Assembly: GCA_913055635.1 (NCBI GenBank)
Contig: CAJXLK010000006.1
Location: 59,530 to 123,529 of the forward strand
Reading direction: 5' to 3'
DNA length: 64,000 nucleotides
Source of the DNA: an uncultured Bacteroidota bacterium
GTDB taxonomy: Bacteria; Bacteroidota; Bacteroidia; Bacteroidales; UBA12077
In this document: in pieces, positions 57,867 through 64,000 of the stretch
How the letters are laid out: every line of letters begins with the position of its first letter
How positions within the stretch are numbered: position 1 is the first letter of the stretch
Notes under the pieces: model-generated
Told to the model about the DNA's origin: nothing
Database searches by the model: none
Seen by the model: the letters and a program-made list of their open reading frames with translations, nothing else
Made by a program: the position numbers and the translations under genes

Positions 57867-60806
57867 ATGCCCATTAAATCAATGATATACGGGCTGGTTT
57901 GTCTTTTATCGGTTTTTGGGGCCGATAACAGGGCCCAGTCTCAGATTAAAAACACCGGTATCCCCATGATCCGGAATTATGACCGGGATCTGTACCATGC
58001 GGGTCGCCAAACCTGGGATATGGCGCAGGACGGACATCAGGTCCTCTATTTTGCCAATAATTCCGGGGTTTTGGAGTTTGACGGCACCAACTGGCGGCTG
58101 TTCCCGGTGACCAACCGGTCAGTGGTCCGCTCGGTGGCCGTTGATGATACCGGCAGGGTCTACGTCGGAGCTGCCAATGATTTTGGTTACCTCCGGGAAC
58201 TGCCCAACGGACGCAAAACCTACCACTCACTCCTCGGGCAACTGCCCGAAAAATACCACGGTTTTGGAGAGATATGGAAGATCTTTATTACCAACAATGG
58301 CGTTATTTACCAGTCATTTAACTCGGTGTTTTTCTTTAAAGACAACCAGATTAAGGTCCTGGCTCATGGGGGTAATTTTCATTTTGCTTTTTATCGCCAG
58401 CAAGATCTCTACATCACCAGCAGGGAAAAAGGACTGATGCGTTTCAACGGCCAGGAATTTGAAGAGGTTTGGCGTGGAGCATTTTTTGATGGCGATCGCA
58501 GGATATGGACCATGATGAACTTGCAACCCGGCCGATTTTTGATTGGCACACAGAATGACGGGCTGTATGTTTATACCCCCGATACCCTGCGTCCCTGGAA
58601 AAGCCCGGCCAACGAATTTCTCAAAAAAAATCAATTGTTCAGTGCCACACAGATCTCCCGCCAGTATTTTGCCTTTGGCTCCATTCAAAATGGTCTGATC
58701 CTGACCGATCGCCGGGGTGAAATCCTCCAACATATCAATAAGGAGAAAGGTCTTCAGAACAACACCATTTTGTCTGCAACCAGCGATCATGCTCAAAATT
58801 TATGGTTGGGCCTGGATAACGGCATTGATTATATAGAAGTGAATTCGCCCATTTCCTATGTTGGAGAAGGTTTTAAGGTGGCTGGCACCGGTTATGCCTC
58901 TGCGGTGCATCAGGGCGACCTGTACCTGGGCACCAACCAGGGATTGTTTTGCAGGGCGGATGCCTATGAAGATGGGAAGCTTCGCATTGACGGCCCCTTC
59001 CAGTTGGTCAGCCAAACCAAGGGGCAGGTTTGGGACCTTACCCGGTTGGACGGCCAACTTTTTTGCGGGCATAATAAGGGGGCTTTTGTGATTGAGGACA
59101 TGCAGGCCCGTCAAATTTCCAATATTCAGGGCGGATGGGATTTTTTGCCCGTTCCCGGTCGGCCCCGTTACATCATCCAGGGCTGCTACAATGGGTTGGT
59201 GCGCCTGAAAAAAACGGGCGATCGGTGGCGGTTTGATGGGATGATCCAGGGCTTTGATGAATCAAGCATGATTGAAACCTGGGATGATCAGGGCAATTTA
59301 TGGATATCCCATGGCTACAAGGGCATCTATCGCTTGCGCCTGAATGCCGCCCTGGACAGCGTTACTGAAGTGGCCCTTTATAACGAAAAAGATGGCCTTC
59401 CCTCCACTACAGGCAATTCGGTGTTCAAATCCGACCAAAAAATCTACGCCGCTACCGACCAGGGGGTCTATCGGTATGTTTTTTTGGCCGACCAGTTTGA
59501 AAAGGATACCACCTTAGCCCCAGCCATTAGCGGAGAGCAGGTTGGCTCGGTGCAGCAGGATCCTTTTGGCAACCTGTGGTACTTTACCAATTACAGCGAA
59601 CAGATCGGTATGATCCCCTCCAGCCAAACTCCATCCGCCTTTAAGCAAATCGGTGTCCTCCACAAACTCAACAATCAGTACGTCCCGGCCTTTGAACACA
59701 TCAATGTGCTGGACTCCAGCAACATCATCCTGGGAACGGTCAATGGCTTTGCCCATTTTGACCCATCCCTTACCTTTTCCACTGACCACTCCTTCCAAAC
59801 CCTGATACGCGCCTGTTCCTTCCTTGGAAATAAAGATTCGCTCCATTTCTACAACCTCATGGATCATTCCCGCGATCTTCGCGAGATCGATTTGAATCCC
59901 CTGAGATCCGTGAAATTTCAGTATACTGCTACCGCCTATGACAACCTCCAACACACCCGTTTCAGCTATTTCCTCAAGGGCTACGATAAACAGTGGTCAA
60001 CCTGGACCAACCGGAACACCAAGGAATATACCAATTTGCCCCCCGGTGAATACGTTTTTCGCGTTCGGGGCAAAAATATCTATGGCGAAATCAGCAAAAC
60101 CAGTTCGTTTCATTTTGAAATTTTACCGCCCTGGTACCAAACAACCTGGGCTTATATCGGCTATGCCCTTGTAACCATAGGCTTTATCTTTTTTACCGCC
60201 CAGTACCTCAGCCACCGCCTGGAAAAGGAAAAACTAAAAATCGAAGAGAAAAACAGGGAAGAATTGCGTAAACAACGCGAGGAATATGAAAGAGACCAGC
60301 TGGCCATGAAGAACAAAATTATGCAGCTGGAAAATGAAAAGCTTCAAACCGATATTGCCAATGAGGAAGCCAATGTACAGCTGAAAAATAAAGAACTCAG
60401 TTCCCAGGCCCTTCACATCAACCGCAAAAATGAAATCCTGAACTATCTGAAAAAAGAGCTGGACAAAGTTACTCAGCGTGTTAATGCCGATGCCCGCCAG
60501 AAATTAAAAGACCTCAATAAAAAGATCGAACAGGATTTGAACCTGGAAAAGGACTGGGAAAATTTTGAACAATATTTCAATCAGGTTCAGGGCGATTATA
60601 TTGCACGGCTAAAGGAAAAATATCCCGATCTTTCTCCCAAAGACCTTAAATTGTGTGCTTATTTGAGGATGAACCTCTCCTCCAAGGAAATTGCCTCTCT
60701 TTTAAACATAACCCCAAGGGGGGTTGAAATACATCGCTACCGCCTACGGAAAAAACTGAACCTCAAACGTGAAGACAACCTGGTGGAATTTCTAATGGAA
60801 CTTTAG
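57867..60806 (+). CDS. Two-component-type propeller sensor with Y_Y_Y domain and C-terminal LuxR-like HTH
   Basis: The 979-residue protein has a signal peptide, a large periplasmic beta-propeller (about 30-660), a Y_Y_Y domain (about 665-755, KYTATAYDN-like strand and LPPGEYVFRVRGKN), one membrane helix (about 760-780), a cytoplasmic coiled coil (about 785-870) and a C-terminal helix-turn-helix: LSPKDLKLCAYLRMNLSSKE, IASLLNITPRGVEIHRYRLR. It resembles hybrid two-component glycan sensors of Bacteroidota but has no histidine kinase or receiver, so binding to the periplasmic ligand must reach the DNA-binding domain directly. A GH3 enzyme and a SusC-like gene follow, its likely targets. Confidence 0.87.
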   Translation: MPIKSMIYGLVCLLSVFGADNRAQSQIKNTGIPMIRNYDRDLYHAGRQTWDMAQDGHQVLYFANNSGVLEFDGTNWRLFPVTNRSVVRSVAVDDTGRVYVGAANDFGYLRELPNGRKTYHSLLGQLPEKYHGFGEIWKIFITNNGVIYQSFNSVFFFKDNQIKVLAHGGNFHFAFYRQQDLYITSREKGLMRFNGQEFEEVWRGAFFDGDRRIWTMMNLQPGRFLIGTQNDGLYVYTPDTLRPWKSPANEFLKKNQLFSATQISRQYFAFGSIQNGLILTDRRGEILQHINKEKGLQNNTILSATSDHAQNLWLGLDNGIDYIEVNSPISYVGEGFKVAGTGYASAVHQGDLYLGTNQGLFCRADAYEDGKLRIDGPFQLVSQTKGQVWDLTRLDGQLFCGHNKGAFVIEDMQARQISNIQGGWDFLPVPGRPRYIIQGCYNGLVRLKKTGDRWRFDGMIQGFDESSMIETWDDQGNLWISHGYKGIYRLRLNAALDSVTEVALYNEKDGLPSTTGNSVFKSDQKIYAATDQGVYRYVFLADQFEKDTTLAPAISGEQVGSVQQDPFGNLWYFTNYSEQIGMIPSSQTPSAFKQIGVLHKLNNQYVPAFEHINVLDSSNIILGTVNGFAHFDPSLTFSTDHSFQTLIRACSFLGNKDSLHFYNLMDHSRDLREIDLNPLRSVKFQYTATAYDNLQHTRFSYFLKGYDKQWSTWTNRNTKEYTNLPPGEYVFRVRGKNIYGEISKTSSFHFEILPPWYQTTWAYIGYALVTIGFIFFTAQYLSHRLEKEKLKIEEKNREELRKQREEYERDQLAMKNKIMQLENEKLQTDIANEEANVQLKNKELSSQALHINRKNEILNYLKKELDKVTQRVNADARQKLKDLNKKIEQDLNLEKDWENFEQYFNQVQGDYIARLKEKYPDLSPKDLKLCAYLRMNLSSKEIASLLNITPRGVEIHRYRLRKKLNLKREDNLVEFLMEL

Positions 60807-61285
60807 AAAGGGATCTCCGGTTTTTTATGTGATTCTGCCTGGTTTTGCTTGATTTTTACCTGTTTCTCTTCGGTTTTATCTGAATCCATCTTGATTTATC
60901 CGGGTCAATCTGGATTTGTCTTTTTTTATCTGGTTCTTAAAAGTTTGCCCCCGATTGATGCCTTGGATCTACCCCCTCTTTTTTCCTGTCACGAAAGTGC
61001 AATCCAAGTGGAGACCATTAAATCTTCATTTTGTTCATTTTTTCATTTTGATGTGTTCCATCAAAAACTAAGGTATTGACAGTCAAAGCTATGAATATTT
61101 GATGATGAGGTGACCGGTGGCCTTTGATGTAATTATGATGGGGTGGTGTATTGGCCTTGATGAGTTTTTATTGCATGAAAAAAGTTGTTGTTAATGGAAA
61201 AAACAACTAATATAGCGATTACTAAATTTATAAAGCCACCAACACATTAGAATCGTTCTGCTTTTTGCATTCTAATACATACATA
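60807..61285. other. Intergenic region upstream of the GH3 gene
   Basis: The left part (60835-60950) has imperfect repeats of short T-rich segments around TTTTATCTG and GATTTATC; a 76-codon frame there (60849-61079) looks like chance. The right part is AT-rich and includes an inverted repeat (61246-61276) just before the GH3 start. No clear TAnnTTTG box at a good spacing was found. Confidence 0.4.
61246..61276 (+). promoter_or_regulatory. Inverted repeat just upstream of GH3, possible operator or leader hairpin
   Basis: ATTAGAAT (61246-61253) and ATTCTAAT (61269-61276) form a perfect 8-base inverted repeat with a 15-base spacer, ending 9 bases before the GH3 ATG. It could be a protein-binding site, for example for the preceding LuxR-type sensor, or a hairpin limiting translation. 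Confidence 0.4.
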
Positions 61286-63580
61286 ATGAAGAAAAGGATT
61301 GTTATCATCTTAATTGTATTTGTTCTTTTAGGCCTGATTATGGGCTTGTTAATAAAATGTGATGTACCGGCTCATTCAGAGCGGGAAGGGGATGATATCA
61401 AAGCGAGGGTAAACCGGATGGTTTCCCGGATGACACTAGAGGAGAAGGTTGGACAAATGACACAAATTACGCTTTCCCATTTGCTGGAACAGACTGACAG
61501 CGGGGTAAAGCAACCTTTTCGTTTGGATACAACGCGATTAAAAGAAGCTATAGTAGACTACAATGTAGGGTCGATATTAAATAATGGGGGACACGCCAAT
61601 AGCCGTAAAAAGTGGCATAAAATGATCAGCACGATTCAGCAAATGGCCACCGAGGAAACGCGTCTGGGCATACCAGTTTTATATGGTATTGATGCCATAC
61701 ATGGGGCCAACTATACCCAGGATGCCACGATGTTCCCCCAGCAAATTGCACAGGCAGCCACCTGGAACCGGGATCTTGTCAGACAGGCTGCATCCGTTAC
61801 CGCTTATGAGATGAGGGCATCAGGCATTCCCTGGAACTTTTCACCGGTCTTGGGTTTGGGTAGGCAACCGGCCTGGCCGCGATTTTGGGAGACTTTTGGG
61901 GAAGATGTTCATTTGACAGCAACGCTGGGCCGGTCAATGGTGAAAGGTTACCAGGGTGATCGTCTGAATTCCGATTCTACCAAGGTGGCTGCCTGTATGA
62001 AACATTACATGGGGTATTCGGTGCCCCGCACGGGCAAGGACCGTACCCCGGCGTGGATACCGGAGCGTCAGCTTCGGCAGTATTTCCTCCCTCCTTTTAA
62101 AGAAGCGGTAAAGGCCGGTGTTCAAACGGCCATGGTTAATTCCGGTGAAGTCAATGGCATTCCTGCCCATGCCAGTGATTTTCTTTTGAAGGATTTGCTC
62201 AGAGGCGAAGTGGATTTTAATGGGCTGGTGGTGAGCGATTGGATGGACATCCGCTACCTGCACACCCGCCACCGCATTGCTGCCACTCAGAAGCAGGCTG
62301 TTCAAAAAGCCATTAATGCTGGTGTAGATATGAGCATGGTTCCCGATAATTATCGTTTCGCTGATTATTTGGTGGAACTGGTTGAAGAAGGGAAAGTCTC
62401 CGAGCAAAGGATTAATGAGGCTGTAAAACGGATTCTGCGAATTAAGATGCAGTTGGGTTTATTTGAACAACCCGTTAGTGAGCCCGGCGATTATCCCAAA
62501 TTTGCTTCCCGGGAGTTTTCCAGGCTCAATCTTCAGTTCGCCGAGCAAGCCATTACCCTTTTGAAAAACAAGGGGCAAACCCTGCCGTTGAATCCGCAGG
62601 CCACGGTGTTGGTTACCGGGCCCACCGCCAATTCCATGACCGCCCTCAATGGCGGTTGGTCATATACCTGGCAGGGTCAGCAAACCGATCGTTTCATGGA
62701 GAGCCATAACACAATACTCGAGGCCCTGCGGCAAAAAATGGGCCGGGAACGTGTGCTTTATGCCCGGGGCAGCGGGTTTGACCAGCCCATCCAGGGCAAC
62801 CGCCCAACGCGTTTAGCCCGGGAAGCTGATCATATCATTTTGTGCCTGGGTGAAAATGCCTACTGTGAGACCCCCGGCAACATCAATGACCTATATCTGC
62901 CCGAAGCCCAAAAGGACCTGGCCCTTCGCATGGCCCAGACCGGCAAACCCGTTACCCTGGTTTTGGTGGAGGGTCGCCCCCGGCTGATCTCAAAATTTGA
63001 ACCCCGCATGGATGCCGTTGTAATGGGGTACCTGCCCGGTAATCGCGGGGGTGATGCCATTGCCAATGTGCTTTACGGCGATGTCAATCCCTCCGGAAAA
63101 CTGCCCTTTACTTATCCCAGGTATCCCAATTCACTGGAAACTTACGATCATAAATATACCTCCACAGATGGTCCGCAACATGGCCGGGGGTATAATCCTC
63201 AATATCCCTTTGGCCATGGCCTGAGTTATACAACTTTTCAGTACAGCGACATTCATTTGAGCGACAGTACCATGGCGGAAGATGGACGCATCGACGTGGA
63301 GGTGGAGGTTACCAACACAGGCAACCGGGCAGGAAAAAAAACGGTGATGATGTTTCTCCGCGACCATTACGCCAGTGTCACACCATCTGTAAGGAAACTT
63401 AAAGCCTACCAAAAGATTTCCCTGGAAGCGGGACAAAGCAAGAGAATACAATTCCAAATCCGGCCTGCCGATCTTATGTTTGTAGGTGCCCACAACAGAT
63501 GGGTCCGGGAAGAAGGAAAATTTTCCGTGATCATTGCCGACCGGCGTGCTGCTTTTGTTTTCAATCAATCACAATCATAA
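61286..63580 (+). CDS. Glycoside hydrolase family 3 (beta-glucosidase type)
   Basis: A 764-residue exo-glycosidase. It has an N-terminal membrane anchor or signal (MKKRIVIILIVFVLLGLIMG, followed by a Cys without a good lipobox), the GH3 TIM barrel (about 40-390) with GIDAIHGANYTQDATMFPQQ and the nucleophile Asp318 in GLVVSDWMD, an alpha/beta sandwich domain (about 420-620) and a fibronectin-III-like C-terminal domain beginning near the GHGLSYTTF motif. It would act in the periplasm or at the membrane, releasing glucose or related sugars from oligosaccharides. It lies between a propeller sensor and a SusC-like gene, as in a glycan-use locus. Confidence 0.92.
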   Translation: MKKRIVIILIVFVLLGLIMGLLIKCDVPAHSEREGDDIKARVNRMVSRMTLEEKVGQMTQITLSHLLEQTDSGVKQPFRLDTTRLKEAIVDYNVGSILNNGGHANSRKKWHKMISTIQQMATEETRLGIPVLYGIDAIHGANYTQDATMFPQQIAQAATWNRDLVRQAASVTAYEMRASGIPWNFSPVLGLGRQPAWPRFWETFGEDVHLTATLGRSMVKGYQGDRLNSDSTKVAACMKHYMGYSVPRTGKDRTPAWIPERQLRQYFLPPFKEAVKAGVQTAMVNSGEVNGIPAHASDFLLKDLLRGEVDFNGLVVSDWMDIRYLHTRHRIAATQKQAVQKAINAGVDMSMVPDNYRFADYLVELVEEGKVSEQRINEAVKRILRIKMQLGLFEQPVSEPGDYPKFASREFSRLNLQFAEQAITLLKNKGQTLPLNPQATVLVTGPTANSMTALNGGWSYTWQGQQTDRFMESHNTILEALRQKMGRERVLYARGSGFDQPIQGNRPTRLAREADHIILCLGENAYCETPGNINDLYLPEAQKDLALRMAQTGKPVTLVLVEGRPRLISKFEPRMDAVVMGYLPGNRGGDAIANVLYGDVNPSGKLPFTYPRYPNSLETYDHKYTSTDGPQHGRGYNPQYPFGHGLSYTTFQYSDIHLSDSTMAEDGRIDVEVEVTNTGNRAGKKTVMMFLRDHYASVTPSVRKLKAYQKISLEAGQSKRIQFQIRPADLMFVGAHNRWVREEGKFSVIIADRRAAFVFNQSQS

Positions 63581-63835
63581 TGCTTATTGTTGAAACCTAA
63601 ACCCACTTATATGAATCATAATGCAAACGTTTTCGAACTCCGAATGTGCATCAGCTCCCTCTTATTAAGGAGCAGAATAGCCGAAGCCCCATGAATGCTC
63701 AGCGGATGTATTCCATTGTCCATTTATCCTGTTATTTGGTGAGGCCATTGGAATACATTGGGCAAGCAAGATGCATGACAACAATCATCAAAAACCTAGA
63801 AAACAACCGAGTTATTTAACTACAATGAATGAATT

Positions 63836-64000
63836 ATGAGAAAAGGAATTTTAATGATCATTTCGATGTTTCTTTGCGTCGTGGCTTTTGGTCAGGGACG
63901 AACCATCACTGGTAAAGTTACCAATGCTGCTGAAGGTTCTCCCTTACCCGGAGTCAACATAGTAGTGGAAGGAACGACGATTGGTACCACCACCGATATG
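63836..64000 (+). CDS. Start of a SusC/RagA-type TonB-linked outer-membrane protein (partial)
   Basis: The first 55 residues are visible: a signal peptide (MRKGILMIISMFLCVVAFGQ), then GRTITGKVTNAAEGSPLPGV and NIVVEGTTIGTTTDM, the CarboxypepD_reg-like domain that opens SusC/RagA receptors. The frame runs off the end of the window. Such receptors import oligosaccharides or peptides with TonB energy and pair with a SusD lipoprotein, expected just beyond the window. The GH3 and propeller regulator upstream support a polysaccharide-utilisation locus. Confidence 0.88.
   Translation, partial: MRKGILMIISMFLCVVAFGQGRTITGKVTNAAEGSPLPGVNIVVEGTTIGTTTDM

Noticed and set aside
60849..61079. 76-codon rightward frame between the propeller sensor and GH3
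   Set aside because: It starts in a T-rich imperfect repeat and shows no signal, domain or ribosome site; it is probably chance.

Overview
The window is a chromosomal segment of a Bacteroidota bacterium, most likely class Bacteroidia (Bacteroidales/Marinilabiliales type). Evidence: type IX secretion/gliding genes (porX, porW/sprE, gldH, a porP/sprF-like gene, gldK-gldL-gldM-gldN), the start of a SusC/RagA-type TonB-linked receptor, a mutL-rhomboid-rhomboid-endonuclease order, a cytochrome bd operon with a DUF4492 protein, TAnnTTTG-type -7 boxes and a near absence of Shine-Dalgarno sequences. No phage, integrase, insertion sequence, CRISPR array or rRNA was seen; one tRNA (Ala, GGC) is present. 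The genes are dense and mostly core.

Layout. 1-5.1 kb (+): end of an unknown membrane protein, mutL, two rhomboid proteases, a membrane-anchored EEP-family hydrolase. 5.2-7.1 kb (-): threonine dehydratase and an exported carboxypeptidase-regulatory-domain protein. 7.4-10 kb (+): dapD and two LPS-type glycosyltransferases, closed by a bidirectional terminator. 10-22.6 kb (-): TonB, alanine dehydrogenase, tsaE, porX, porW/sprE, NifU-type protein, Mrp ATPase, alkyltransferase-like protein, trmB, gldH, ricT, holB. 23.3-27.1 kb (+): a divergent phosphoglycerate kinase, phosphomannomutase, rnhB. 27.3-31.4 kb (-): DUF4492-cydA-cydB plus an unlisted 42-residue membrane peptide, then ferritin. 31.6-33.4 kb: unknown membrane protein, an Rrf2 regulator and tRNA-Ala. 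33.8-39.8 kb (+): panC, panD, a flippase-like membrane protein, heptose-1-P adenylyltransferase, radA, a fused oligopeptide ABC ATPase. 40-42.4 kb (-): PBP1A. 43-53.1 kb (+): topA, a degenerate arginase-fold protein, porP-like, gldK, gldL, gldM, gldN. 53.4-54.5 kb (-): mannose-1-phosphate guanylyltransferase. 54.7-64 kb (+): a surface metallopeptidase/beta-propeller/barrel protein, a propeller sensor with a LuxR-type HTH, a GH3 glycosidase, and the start of a SusC-like receptor.

How the genes work together. Three separated loci supply type IX secretion: regulator PorX beside lipoprotein PorW/SprE, GldH in a replication/tRNA-modification operon, and the core motor and ring genes gldKLMN with a PorP/SprF partner. 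Phosphomannomutase and mannose-1-P guanylyltransferase (GDP-mannose), heptose adenylyltransferase and the GT9/GT2 pair would feed surface glycan or LPS synthesis. The last genes (propeller regulator, GH3, SusC start) look like the beginning of a glycan-utilisation locus.

The most unusual signals are two distant clusters of a GC-rich hairpin repeat (about 10.9 and 53.3 kb), four short tandem-repeat arrays packed into 30.7-33.8 kb, an arginase-fold pseudoenzyme next to the gld genes, a MutL with a ruined endonuclease motif, and a tiny membrane peptide at the end of the cyd operon. No wholly new multi-gene system could be demonstrated from sequence reading alone.
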